Shown here: positions 8,535 through 17,461 of the stretch, in pieces | Layout of the letters: each line of letters begins with the position of its first letter | Numbering within the stretch: position 1 is the first letter of the stretch | Assembly: GCF_001911425.1 (NCBI RefSeq) | Contig: NZ_MPPL01000001.1 | Location: 3,655,270-3,719,269, forward strand | From: Mucilaginibacter polytrichastri | Lineage (GTDB): Bacteria > Bacteroidota > Bacteroidia > Sphingobacteriales > Sphingobacteriaceae | Direction of reading: 5' to 3' | DNA length: 64,000 nt | Notes under the pieces: generated by a model | What the model was told of the DNA's origin: nothing | The model's database searches: none | What the model saw: the letters and a program-made list of their open reading frames with translations, nothing else | Made by a program: the position numbers and the translations under genes

Positions 8535-9902
8535 ATGAAAATCAAGTATTTCCTGTTTATAATATGCTGCCTGGTTAGTTGCCGGCTTTTTGCCCAAAGC
8601 AAGCTACCTGCTAATATGTTTTTACACAAGCTGCCCAATGGCCTGGATGTATTGGTAATTGAAGACAATAGCGTACCCCTGGCTACTGTGATGATTACCT
8701 GTAAAAACGGCTCGTTTACCGAAACGCCTAAGTTTAATGGACTGAGCCATTTATACGAGCACATGTTTTTTAAGGCCAATAAAGATTACCCCACTCAGGA
8801 AGATTTGATGAACCGCATCAGTGAGCTGGGGATTGATTTTAACGGATCGACCACTTACGAAAACGTGAACTACTTTTTTACCCTTCCAAGCGCTAATCTT
8901 AAACCCGGCTTAGAGCTCATGAACTCGGCCATCCGCTACCCGCTTTTTAACCCCGAAGAAATGGCTAAGGAAAACATTGTGGTTGATGACGAGTTTCAAC
9001 GCCATGAATCTACCCCGGCCTTTGCTTTAATTGATAGCATGGACCACCGCATGTGGGGCAAGCTGTACAGCCGCAAAAACCCAACCGGTGACCATAATGT
9101 GATCCGATCTGCCACGCCTGCGCTGATGGATTCGATCAAGAATAAATATTATTACCCCAACAATTCGCTGCTTACCATTGCCGGTGCGGTAAAGCATGAA
9201 GATGTTTTTAACGAGGTAGCTACGATCTTTAACAGTTGGCCTGCCTCAACATTCGACCCTTTTAAAAAATGGCCGATACCAGAGTTTAAACCCCTAACCA
9301 AGGTGGATTATTTTGTGGTAAAATCCAGCCTCACCAATATTCCATTTATCCAGATGAGCTGGTTTGGGCCCGATACCCGTACCGATATTCCATCTACTTA
9401 TGCGGCCGATGTGTTCTCTTATATCCTCGACCAAAATTCATCTAAACTGAGTAAGGCGCTCATCCAATCGGGTCTGGCACTTAACGTGGATTTTAGTTAT
9501 TTAACCCTTAGCCATACCGGGCCAATTACCCTTACCGTGGTGCCTAACCCTAATAAGGTAGAAGCTTGCTTTGCCGAAATTAAGCACCAGATAGCCCTTT
9601 GGGATACGCCCGATTATGTAACCGACGAACAGTTGGAAACAGCCAAACGCAAGCTGGAAATTAAACAGATCCGCGAAGCAGAGGTAACCAGCGATTTTAC
9701 ACAGGTACTTTCGTTCTGGTGGGCATCGGCTTCTATCGATTATTTTACGACCTATAATGATAACCTGAAGAAGATGACGAAGGATAACCTGCGGGCTTAT
9801 GTGCGTAAGTACATCATCAACAAACCATATTGTGCGGGCTTATTGATTAACCCAAACATGCAACAGCAGATAATGCCCGAAACATTTTTTAAAGCAAAGT
9901 AG
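8535..9902 (+). CDS. Exported M16 family zinc peptidase, active subunit
   Basis: The 455-residue protein has a signal peptide (about 1-21) and the inverted zinc motif HxxEH as HLYEH (His72, Glu75, His76), with a further acidic ligand expected in the ENIVVDDEFQRHES stretch near 145-155. It has the length of one two-domain M16 half. The next gene encodes an M16 protein without the zinc motif. Such active/inactive pairs form heterodimers in M16B enzymes, so these two probably make one periplasmic peptidase. Substrates of exported Bacteroidetes M16 pairs are unknown. Confidence 0.92.
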   Translation: MKIKYFLFIICCLVSCRLFAQSKLPANMFLHKLPNGLDVLVIEDNSVPLATVMITCKNGSFTETPKFNGLSHLYEHMFFKANKDYPTQEDLMNRISELGIDFNGSTTYENVNYFFTLPSANLKPGLELMNSAIRYPLFNPEEMAKENIVVDDEFQRHESTPAFALIDSMDHRMWGKLYSRKNPTGDHNVIRSATPALMDSIKNKYYYPNNSLLTIAGAVKHEDVFNEVATIFNSWPASTFDPFKKWPIPEFKPLTKVDYFVVKSSLTNIPFIQMSWFGPDTRTDIPSTYAADVFSYILDQNSSKLSKALIQSGLALNVDFSYLTLSHTGPITLTVVPNPNKVEACFAEIKHQIALWDTPDYVTDEQLETAKRKLEIKQIREAEVTSDFTQVLSFWWASASIDYFTTYNDNLKKMTKDNLRAYVRKYIINKPYCAGLLINPNMQQQIMPETFFKAK

Positions 9903-10044
9903 GTAAAAACGCAAGAGACGAGAATCAAGAAACAAGACAGAAACTCAGGAAACAATAATTCGGTTAATTCCTAGAAATTATCAATTCGGGTTAAAGACAA
10001 CAATTAATATTTTGTTAATCCTTAAATTCTATAAATTCTGATCA

Positions 10045-11361
10045 ATGAAGAAATTTATAACCACCATATTTTCCCTGTGCCTTATCATTAGTGCAGGTAC
10101 AGCCCAATCCTTGCCTACCAATACCACCACCTCTTTTATGGTGAATGGACTAAAAGTAATATTTAAGCCCACAGTTAAAGATGTGATCAGCGTGCGGATG
10201 TATTACCGTGGCGGCGTATACAATTACCCGGGCATGCAGGCTGGTATAGAAAGTCTGGCCCTGAAAGCGGCTACTGAATGCGGCACCAAGAAATATAATG
10301 CCGACAAATTCCGCGACCTGGCCGATGAATTTGGGGTATCCATAGGCGGTACATCAACCTACGATTATGGTAATATTGGTATTGATTGCGTAGCCAAATA
10401 CTTTAACCAAAGCTGGGATCTGTTTGCCGAGGCCATCAACAACCCGGTATTTGAAGAAGCCGAAGTACAACTACTGAAATCGAAACAGATTACTTACGCC
10501 AACGGCCAGCAAAGCGACCCCGACCAGCACCTGGATGATCTGCTGGCACAAAACGCCTTTGCCGGTACACCTTACGCTACCGATCCTGATGGTAACGAGC
10601 AAACCTTAAGCACCTTCAACAGCGCCGATCTGAAAGAATACTATTACAACTTGCTGAATAAGAACCGCATGTTTATTGTAGTGGCGGGCAACGTTACCCG
10701 GCAGCAAATTGAAGAAAAGATCAAAGCTAGTTTTGCCACCCTCCCAGAAAAACCATATACCGCGCCAAGCCCTAAACCACCGGTTTGGAAAGAGAATAAA
10801 TTGGATGTAGAAAGCCGCCAGCTGGCTACTAATTATATAGCGGCTGCCTTTAATGCACCACCTGTAAACAGTCCCGATTTTTTGGCCTACCGGATGGGTA
10901 TTTCGGCCTTTGGCGGTACCTTATTTAATGAGCTGCGCACCAAGCTCAACCTGTCTTATGATCCTGCTGCTTATGCCGTATCCTTACAAATGGCTTATGG
11001 CGTACTCAAGGTGAGTACAAACAGCCCCAAACAAGCCGTAGAAGCAACCGACAGAACCCTGAGCCGCCTGAAAGAACTGGGCATCTCAGACGATGGTTTA
11101 AAATACCTGAAGAGCAGTTTTATCACCTCTAACTACATAAAACAGCAAGGCTCCGGAGCTATAACCTCCAACTTAGGCTCGGCCGAAATTAACGGAGGAT
11201 GGGAGTTTGCCGAAAAAATGCCCGAACTGATTAATGCCGTAACCACAGAACAGATTAACGCAGCCATGCTAAAATACATTGGCGGCTTGCGCTGGACTTA
11301 CCTTGGCGACCCTGACCTTGCCAAACAAGCATTAGATGCCTTTAGCACCCAGGTACATTAA
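10045..11361 (+). CDS. Exported M16 family peptidase-like protein, inactive partner
   Basis: The 438-residue protein starts with a signal peptide (about 1-20) and aligns with the M16 fold: MVNGLKVIFKP, then YRGGVYNYPG at the position preceding the zinc site. Where HxxEH is expected it reads GIESLALKAA, so the zinc ligands are absent. The C-terminal half keeps the R/Y region FNELRTKLNLSYDPAAY (about 294-310), which in M16 enzymes binds substrate from the partner subunit. This agrees with a non-catalytic subunit for the upstream gene. The 142-bp spacer contains a purine-rich repeat but no terminator. Confidence 0.9.
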   Translation: MKKFITTIFSLCLIISAGTAQSLPTNTTTSFMVNGLKVIFKPTVKDVISVRMYYRGGVYNYPGMQAGIESLALKAATECGTKKYNADKFRDLADEFGVSIGGTSTYDYGNIGIDCVAKYFNQSWDLFAEAINNPVFEEAEVQLLKSKQITYANGQQSDPDQHLDDLLAQNAFAGTPYATDPDGNEQTLSTFNSADLKEYYYNLLNKNRMFIVVAGNVTRQQIEEKIKASFATLPEKPYTAPSPKPPVWKENKLDVESRQLATNYIAAAFNAPPVNSPDFLAYRMGISAFGGTLFNELRTKLNLSYDPAAYAVSLQMAYGVLKVSTNSPKQAVEATDRTLSRLKELGISDDGLKYLKSSFITSNYIKQQGSGAITSNLGSAEINGGWEFAEKMPELINAVTTEQINAAMLKYIGGLRWTYLGDPDLAKQALDAFSTQVH

Positions 11362-11822
11362 TAGTGATGGATAATGGTAAAATAAAAAGTCCAGAATATT
11401 AAAAAGATCTGTAGCGGCAACCTAAAAAGCAGGTAATACATACCGGGGCCGCTAAAGTCGCCCTCTTCCATATTTACCCTTCGCTGTGTGGCATACACAT
11501 TGGCGGGCAGCATGGCTATTAAAAAAACCACCAGCAGGTAACCTGCTGTAACCCTTGTTTCGGCAATCATTATCCCTGCGGCGCCAGCTATTTCAATTAA
11601 ACCGGTAATAATAACAATCAGCTTTTTAACGGCATTGGGTATAAACGGCGGCACCATCAAAATCATGCCTTTTATAAATACAAAATGCGCCAGTGAGGTA
11701 AATAGCAGCATCACGCACAAAGCCAGCCGCCCGCTAAAAAACAAGTCTTCGCGTTGCTGAAAGGCGTAGGTAAAAAGCATTGTTAATCCAAAAACCGAGG
11801 CTAAAACTATAAGTGGTTTCAT
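11358..11822 (-). CDS. DoxX-like small membrane protein
   Basis: The 154-residue protein has four predicted membrane helices and the pattern of DoxX-like proteins (FSGRLALCVMLLFTSLAHF in helix 2, then VPPFIP and a GLIEIAGAAG helix). An upstream in-frame start at 11903 would add 27 residues unlike any family N-terminus; the ATG at 11822, which puts the first helix at the N-terminus, is preferred. DoxX-like proteins are poorly characterised; some act with thiosulfate:quinone oxidoreductase or in redox stress. The 3' end overlaps the convergent M16 gene by 4 bp. Confidence 0.75.
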   Translation of the reverse strand: MKPLIVLASVFGLTMLFTYAFQQREDLFFSGRLALCVMLLFTSLAHFVFIKGMILMVPPFIPNAVKKLIVIITGLIEIAGAAGIMIAETRVTAGYLLVVFLIAMLPANVYATQRRVNMEEGDFSGPGMYYLLFRLPLQIFLIFWTFYFTIIHHY

Positions 11823-11946
11823 CTGAAAAACATAAGGGGTAAATAATTTACAATTGGTTAACATAAATGTAGTCAATCCGGCACTATTTAACACTTTCTG
11901 CACAAACTTTTCTCAACAAATAACAGGTACGGCCTGTTGTATTTTG

Positions 11947-11954
11947 TAAGTTTG
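11947..11954 (+). promoter_or_regulatory. Possible -7 promoter box upstream of the aldolase gene
   Basis: TAAGTTTG matches the Bacteroidetes -7 consensus TAnnTTTG. No clear -33 TTTG is seen at the usual 19-20 bp upstream, so support is weak. If used, the aldolase mRNA would have a leader of roughly 140 nt. Confidence 0.3.
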
Positions 11955-12099
11955 ATATAAAAAAATTGCCACCCTGTAAGCCCATAAAATTGCTGCTAAA
12001 TGTGCTTTGAACTTCACTTTTGATCAATAAAGTTTCAGCTTTTGGATAGCTCTCAGGCTTGGCAGATCATCACATTAATACCCTTAACAAAACATAGCT

Positions 12100-13158
12100 A
12101 TGTCGTACCAAAAAATCACAGACCTGTTAGGTAAAGAAGCGGACTCCCTTTTACAGCACGCATGTAAAACCTTCCCTAAAGAGCTGTTACATGCCCCATC
12201 CCCCGATTTTATTGACAACGTATTTGTAAACAGCAACCGCAACCCGCAGGTGTTACGTAACCTGGCTGCTATTTACAACCACGGCCGCTTAGGCGGTACG
12301 GGCTATTTGTCGATACTACCGGTAGACCAGGGCATTGAGCATACCGCAGGTGCATCGTTCGCCAAGAACCCGATGTACTTCGACCCGGAAAATATTATTA
12401 AGCTGGCACTGGAAGCCGGATCAAACGCGGTGGCTACCACCTTTGGCAACCTGGCCAGTGTGGCCCGTAAATATGCCCACAAAATCCCTTTCCTGGTAAA
12501 GCTAAACCATAACGAACTGCTGACCTACCCAACCAAGTACGACCAGATTATGTTCGGTTCGGTAGAAGATGCATGGAACTTGGGTGCAGCCGCAGTTGGC
12601 GCTACCATTTATTTCGGTTCCGAAGAATCCGACCGCCAGATTGTGGAAGTTGCCAAAGCTTTTGAACGTGCCCACCAACTAGGCCTGCCTACCGTTTTGT
12701 GGTGCTACACACGCAACAACGCCTTTAAAAAAGACGGCGTGAATTATGAAACCGCCGCCGATATTACCGCACAGGCCAACCACCTTGGTGTAACCATACA
12801 GGCCGACATTATTAAACAAAAAATGCCGGATGTAAACGCAGGCTTTACCACCATCGGTTTCTCTAAAACAGACCCATTGATGTACAGTGAACTCACCACC
12901 GACCACCCGATTGATATGTGCCGCTACCAGGTAGCCAACTGCTACATGGGCCGTGCCGGGCTCATCAACTCAGGAGGCGAATCCAAAGGCGCAAGCGACC
13001 TGGCCGATTCTGTAAAAAACGCCGTGATTAACAAACGCGCCGGTGGCTCGGGGTTAATATTAGGCCGCCGCTCTTTCCAACGCCCTTTTGCTGAGGGTGT
13101 AGACTTTTTGCATAATATACAGGATGTGTATTTGGCAAAGGAGATAGGGTTAGCGTAA
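12100..13158 (+). CDS. fbaB: Class I fructose-bisphosphate aldolase (FbaB type)
   Basis: The 352-residue protein belongs to the DeoC/FbaB-type class I aldolases. It cleaves fructose 1,6-bisphosphate into dihydroxyacetone phosphate and glyceraldehyde 3-phosphate, or runs in reverse, by a Schiff-base lysine and without metal. The sequence shows LPVDQGIEH (about 74-82), VKLNHNE (134-140) and TIQADIIKQKMP, whose Lys239 is the probable Schiff-base residue, followed by GRSF/GRR phosphate-binding residues near the C-terminus (ILGRRSFQRP). Length is normal. The gene is monocistronic and is followed by a CCCTC-rich palindromic repeat. Confidence 0.93.
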   Translation: MSYQKITDLLGKEADSLLQHACKTFPKELLHAPSPDFIDNVFVNSNRNPQVLRNLAAIYNHGRLGGTGYLSILPVDQGIEHTAGASFAKNPMYFDPENIIKLALEAGSNAVATTFGNLASVARKYAHKIPFLVKLNHNELLTYPTKYDQIMFGSVEDAWNLGAAAVGATIYFGSEESDRQIVEVAKAFERAHQLGLPTVLWCYTRNNAFKKDGVNYETAADITAQANHLGVTIQADIIKQKMPDVNAGFTTIGFSKTDPLMYSELTTDHPIDMCRYQVANCYMGRAGLINSGGESKGASDLADSVKNAVINKRAGGSGLILGRRSFQRPFAEGVDFLHNIQDVYLAKEIGLA

Positions 13159-13175
13159 GCGTTAAATAATAACCC

Positions 13176-13312
13176 AATTCCCTCCCCTGGGAGGGGTGTG
13201 ATGGAATTGTGTAGTGGCAGGGAGGGGTTTGTACAGTTTGATTAGCAAACTTCATAAACCCCTCCCTGCATTTGCGCTCAGTCAGCCGCCCCCTCCCCGA
13301 GGAGGGAATGAT
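13176..13312. repeat. CCCTC-rich palindromic intergenic repeat
   Basis: Outer arms AATTCCCTCCCC and GGAGGGAA, and inner arms GCAGGGAGGGGTTT (from 13218) and AAACCCCTCCCTGC (to 13269), form a large imperfect cruciform between the convergent aldolase and M28 genes. Related elements lie at 15384-15482, 22202-22310 and around the insertion sequence at 27652-28734. Confidence 0.7.
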
Positions 13313-13320
13313 AAAATTGT

Positions 13321-14973
13321 CTACCTCTTCAAATAACTTTCCCTTACCGCTTTAAACTCCGATCCTGATTTCCATTGCGGCCATTCGTTGCTGTAGGCTA
13401 ATTTTTTGCCGACTAAAAACACCAGTTGCAGATCCTGTATGGTTCCGCTTACATCCCATTTGGCGGCATCGTACTCGTCGTTAGGTTTGTGGTATACGCT
13501 GGTGTTATAGTAATCGTGCATTTTCAGGCCGGCTTCTTTGCCCTGGGTTACCAGGTCTGTGCCGGTTTCGATGTATAGCGCAGGGACGCCAATTTTGGCA
13601 AAGTTAAAGTGATCTGACCGAAAATACATCCCTTTAGACGGCACAGCTTCGGGCTCTATATGGCGACCTTGCGTTTTGGCAGCGGCCGACAAGTAATCTT
13701 CGAGCTGCGATTGCCCGTAACCTACTACAGATATATCTTTGGTTTTCCCGTAAGGATAAAACATGTCCATATTGATATCGGCCACCGTTTTATTTTTGGG
13801 GAACACCGGGTTCTCGGCATAATAGGCAGATCCCCAAAGGCCCTGCTCTTCTGCTGTAACCGACAGGAATATGATGGTACGTTCGGGCTTAACTTTTAAA
13901 CCTTTAAATACCTTGGCCAGTTCCAGTAAACCTGCTGTTCCGCTGCCATTGTCAATAGCGCCATTGTAAATACTATCGCCTTTTGCATCCGGTTTGCTGA
14001 TACCGAAGTGGTCCCAATGTGCAGAATAAATAATGCATTCATCAGCATGTTTGGTACCGGTAATTTTGGCAATTACGTTATGCGATTGGTTATAGGTGCA
14101 AGTTGTACTCAGGCCGGTAGTGATGTTTAATTTCAAAGATTCGCCTTTAAAACCCGGGGCCAAAGCTTTAGCAAGCATCGTTTTATAATCTGTGCCGATG
14201 GTAGCAAACAACTTTTCGGAAGCAGGCAGGGTTAACCAACCTTCAAAAGCACTTTTGTAGCTTTCGTGCCCGCGCGGGTCGAGGTATAGTTTTGATGCCT
14301 TCCAGCTATTAGCCACAACGCTGAAACCATAGGCAGCCGGGGCTGTATCGTGAATAATTAAACAACCTTTGGCACCGTGTTTTGCAGCCTCGTCATACTT
14401 GTAAGTCCAGCGGCCATAGTAGGTCATGGTTTTGCCTTTAAACTGTTTGGCATCATAATAACCGGGGTCATTAACAAGCACTACCACAATTTTGCCTTTC
14501 ACATCCAGCCCGGCATAATCATCGTGGTTAAACTCCGGCGCCGAGATACCAAAACCTGCAAATACCAGTTCTTCATTCTTCAGGTCGATGCGGGCATCGG
14601 TTCTGCGCGTCCACAAAACGTAATCTTTTAAACCTTCCAGGTCGAAACTGGCATTGGCACCAGTCACTTTCATTTGTGGGTCGGGGTTTGTATAAATAGA
14701 TACCATCGGCACGGGCTGCAAAAAGCTGCCTTTATTGCCCGGCTCTAAGCCCAAAGCTTTAAACTGCTGTTCTAAATAGTTTAGCGTTGCGGTTTCTCCT
14801 TTGCTAAATGGCAGGCGGCCCATTAATTTATCAGATGATACCTCGCTTACGTATTTGCGGTAACTAGCCTCACTGAAGCTATTTAATCCGTCGGCCGTTT
14901 GAGCCAGTGCCGGGTATAAGCTGCCTGTTAAGCAGGCTGTAAGCAGAGATAACTTTATGTTTTTGATATTCAT
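13321..14973 (-). CDS. Exported M28 family zinc aminopeptidase with PA domain
   Basis: The 550-residue protein has a signal peptide (about 1-24), a PA domain inserted before the catalytic part (about 135-255) and an M28 peptidase domain. All five co-catalytic zinc positions can be read: His319 (SAHWDH), Asp341 (GAIDNGSG), catalytic Glu375 and Glu376 (TAEEQG), Asp403 (NMD) and His455 (SDHFNF). This is the layout of secreted di-zinc aminopeptidases that remove N-terminal residues from peptides. It is a single gene, divergent from ubiD. Confidence 0.93.
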   Translation of the reverse strand: MNIKNIKLSLLTACLTGSLYPALAQTADGLNSFSEASYRKYVSEVSSDKLMGRLPFSKGETATLNYLEQQFKALGLEPGNKGSFLQPVPMVSIYTNPDPQMKVTGANASFDLEGLKDYVLWTRRTDARIDLKNEELVFAGFGISAPEFNHDDYAGLDVKGKIVVVLVNDPGYYDAKQFKGKTMTYYGRWTYKYDEAAKHGAKGCLIIHDTAPAAYGFSVVANSWKASKLYLDPRGHESYKSAFEGWLTLPASEKLFATIGTDYKTMLAKALAPGFKGESLKLNITTGLSTTCTYNQSHNVIAKITGTKHADECIIYSAHWDHFGISKPDAKGDSIYNGAIDNGSGTAGLLELAKVFKGLKVKPERTIIFLSVTAEEQGLWGSAYYAENPVFPKNKTVADINMDMFYPYGKTKDISVVGYGQSQLEDYLSAAAKTQGRHIEPEAVPSKGMYFRSDHFNFAKIGVPALYIETGTDLVTQGKEAGLKMHDYYNTSVYHKPNDEYDAAKWDVSGTIQDLQLVFLVGKKLAYSNEWPQWKSGSEFKAVRESYLKR

Positions 14974-15054
14974 AGATGCGTTATTTTATTGGGCCGGCAA
15001 AATACGCATCAGAATTCTCAGAATTAATGAATTATCAGAATTCTTTTTTCGTTA

Positions 15055-15135
15055 TGTCATATCTAACGTATGCGAAATATTTTCTTCAACATGGTGAGCA
15101 TAGCGAAGAAGATCCTTCACTCCGTTCCGGATGAC
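15055..15135. repeat. Decayed palindromic repeat, GAAGAAGATC type
   Basis: The right arm GCGAAGAAGATCCTTCACTCC and ending CCGGATGAC match the element at 633-726 well. The left arm (GTCATATCTAACG, TTTTCTTC) is strongly diverged, suggesting an old copy. Confidence 0.55.
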
Positions 15136-15315
15136 AATTTTAAGTAAATATTTAAAGTGAATAACTAAACTATTAATATCCGTTCCGGGCCTGGCCCGAA
15201 CACCTGCAATTGAATACAGATAATTTCCCTCATTCTATTTCATTTTAAAACAGGTTTGTTAATACCCTCGGCATTAAGAGCATTACAAAGAAAACAAACA
15301 GAATAATAACTTTTC

Positions 15316-15333
15316 GTGACGTAAGTGTGTCAC
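15316..15333. promoter_or_regulatory. Crp/Fnr-like inverted repeat upstream of ubiD
   Basis: GTGAC, 8 nt, GTCAC resembles the half-sites of Crp/Fnr-family operators. It ends about 20 bp before the TAnnTTTG box at 15355. This is a pattern match only; no regulator gene is in the window. Confidence 0.2.
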
Positions 15334-15354
15334 AAGTAAAATCACATTAATTAT

Positions 15355-15362
15355 TACTTTTG
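15355..15362 (+). promoter_or_regulatory. Possible -7 promoter box for ubiD
   Basis: TACTTTTG fits TAnnTTTG. No good -33 box is seen. The leader to the ATG at 15510 would be about 140 nt and would include the palindrome at 15384-15482. Confidence 0.3.
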
Positions 15363-15383
15363 AGGCAGTCTGAATGGCCCGTG

Positions 15384-15482
15384 CGATTCCCCTCTTAAGA
15401 GGGGCAAGGGTGTGTCTTTCTACCGAATAACACACCCCCTGCCATCACACAATTCCGGCCCGCCCCCTCTCAAGAGGGGAAT
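15384..15482. repeat. CCCTC-rich palindromic repeat with ATTCCCCTCTT ends
   Basis: The ends ATTCCCCTCTTAAGAGGGG and CCCCTCTCAAGAGGGGAATT are inverted repeats, and inner arms GGGTGTGT and ACACACCC pair. The same architecture flanks the insertion sequence at 27667-28646, where it serves as the insertion target. Confidence 0.75.
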
Positions 15483-15509
15483 TGAAAAAGCTCAGACTTA
15501 TTACATTAC

Positions 15510-17339
15510 ATGGGTTACAAAAGCTTACAAGCCTGTATTACCGATCTGGAAAAACACGGTCACCTCATCCGCATTAAAGAAGAGGTTGACCCTTATTTAG
15601 AAATGGCTGCCATACACCTGCGTGTGTTTGAGCAGCAGGGCCCTGCCCTGCTTTTTGAAAAAGTAAAGGGCAGCAAATTCCCGGCAGTATCTAACCTGTT
15701 TGGCACGCTGGAGCGGTCGGAGTTTATTTTCAGGGATACGCTAGAGAAGATCAAAACGCTGGTTGACATTAAAAGCGACCCCATGCTGGCCATCAAAAAC
15801 CCTTTTAAATATGCCAACGTTGCACTAACCGCCCTCTCTGCCCTGCCCATGAAATTGAGCAGCAGTTATATTAAAAATTTCAGCAAAACTACCATCAGCG
15901 CTTTACCGCAGATTGTAAACTGGCCCATGGATGGCGGCCCATTTGTAACCATGCCCCAGGTTTACACCGAAGACATACACAAGCCAGGCATCATGAACGC
16001 CAACCTGGGTATGTACCGCATCCAGTTGGGTGGTAACGACTATATTCAGGATAAAGAGATCGGTTTGCACTATCAATTGCACCGGGGTATCGGCATCCAT
16101 CAAACCAAGGCTAATGCCAAAGGCGAACCGCTTAAAGTAAGCATTTTTGTAGGTGGACCACCATCGCACCCTGTTGGCGCAGTTATGCCCCTGCCCGAAG
16201 GTTTGTCTGAAATGATTTTTGCCGGCGCTTTGGGTAATCGCCGTTTCCGCTACTTCTATGATCCCGAAGGTTTCTGTATTTCTGCCGACGCCGATTTCGT
16301 GATCACCGGCACAGTAATGCCGCATGAGAATAAACCCGAAGGTCCGTTTGGCGATCACCTGGGGTATTATAGCTTAACGCATCCTTTCCCGCTGATGAAG
16401 GTGCATAACGTGTACCACCGCAAGGATGCTATCTGGTCGTTCACAGTGGTAGGCCGTCCACCGCAGGAGGATACCAGCTTCGGCGCGCTCATTCATGAGA
16501 TCACAGGTTCGGCATTGCCAAAAGAGATCCCCGGCCTGCATGCTGTTAACGCGGTTGATGCTGCGGGTGTACACCCTTTATTATTTGCCACAGGCAGCGA
16601 GCGTTATACCCCTTATATTAAAGAGCGTAAACCGCAAGAGATATTGACCATTGCCAACCACATTTTCGGCAAAAACCAGCTGAGTTTGGCTAAGTACCTG
16701 TTTATTGCTGCACAGGAGGACGACCCAACATTGGATGTGAACAACATCTATGCGTTTCTGAAACATTGTCTCGAGCGGATTGATTTAACCCGCGACCTGC
16801 ACTTCCATACCCGTACCACCATAGATACCCTCGACTACAGCGGCAGCAGCCTGAACAGCGGCAGTAAAGTAGCCATAACCGTAGCTGGTGATGTAAAAAG
16901 AGACCTTTGGACTATTACACCTACCGACTTTACTTTACCCGGAATTTTTACGGTCCATCAATTAGCTATGCCTGGAGTACTGGCCGTTAAAGCACCTAAA
17001 TACATTAACGAACAAGAAACAGAAAAGCTGATATCTGTATTGAACGATCATCTCCAAGCTGCAGATCTTAACGGCCTGCCATTAATAGTTTTATGTGACG
17101 ATGCCGAATTTACCGCTGCAACCATCAATAACCTGGTTTGGGTTACGTTTACACGCAGCAACCCATCGCACGATATTTTTGGTATCAATAGTTTTACAGA
17201 GCATAAACACTGGGGTTGCAAAGGCCCGCTGATTATTGATGCCCGCATGAAACCGCACCACGCACCCGAGCTGATTAAAGACCCTGAAGTGGAAAAGAAA
17301 GTGGATTTATTAGTTGACAACGCATGGTTTAAGAAGTAG
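15510..17339 (+). CDS. UbiD family decarboxylase
   Basis: The 609-residue protein matches UbiD-type (de)carboxylases, which use prenylated FMN made by UbiX to remove aromatic or alpha,beta-unsaturated carboxylates. Visible signatures are the prFMN/metal region around NRRFRYFYDP-GF (about 241-253) and the E(G/K)PFGDHLGYYS motif (about 278-288). The length is somewhat greater than E. coli UbiD, as in Bacteroidetes menaquinone-associated homologues. No ubiX or other quinone genes lie nearby, so assignment to menaquinone synthesis (MqnP/UbiD role) is only a possibility. Confidence 0.88.
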   Translation: MGYKSLQACITDLEKHGHLIRIKEEVDPYLEMAAIHLRVFEQQGPALLFEKVKGSKFPAVSNLFGTLERSEFIFRDTLEKIKTLVDIKSDPMLAIKNPFKYANVALTALSALPMKLSSSYIKNFSKTTISALPQIVNWPMDGGPFVTMPQVYTEDIHKPGIMNANLGMYRIQLGGNDYIQDKEIGLHYQLHRGIGIHQTKANAKGEPLKVSIFVGGPPSHPVGAVMPLPEGLSEMIFAGALGNRRFRYFYDPEGFCISADADFVITGTVMPHENKPEGPFGDHLGYYSLTHPFPLMKVHNVYHRKDAIWSFTVVGRPPQEDTSFGALIHEITGSALPKEIPGLHAVNAVDAAGVHPLLFATGSERYTPYIKERKPQEILTIANHIFGKNQLSLAKYLFIAAQEDDPTLDVNNIYAFLKHCLERIDLTRDLHFHTRTTIDTLDYSGSSLNSGSKVAITVAGDVKRDLWTITPTDFTLPGIFTVHQLAMPGVLAVKAPKYINEQETEKLISVLNDHLQAADLNGLPLIVLCDDAEFTAATINNLVWVTFTRSNPSHDIFGINSFTEHKHWGCKGPLIIDARMKPHHAPELIKDPEVEKKVDLLVDNAWFKK

Positions 17340-17461
17340 CAGTGGCAAGTGGCAGTAGCAGTTTTGTTTGTCAATTCCATAAACATGGGCACGCATTCAA
17401 CCTAATAAACGCAGTCAACTATTCACTTATTTGATTAAATTAGCACCCTTTATATTAAACC

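Larger units (their letters stand above)
14974..15509. other. 536-bp intergenic region between divergent M28 and UbiD genes
   Basis: No gene is supported. The region holds the upstream sequences of both genes, a decayed palindromic repeat (15055-15135), a GTGAC-N8-GTCAC inverted repeat (15316-15333), a TAnnTTTG box (15355-15362) and a CCCTC-rich palindrome (15384-15482). The palindrome would lie in the 5' leader of ubiD if that box is used. Confidence 0.6.

Noticed and set aside
13028..13255. Minus-strand frame across the aldolase end
   Set aside because: Covers the palindromic repeat and the antisense of the aldolase; no homology and no start context.
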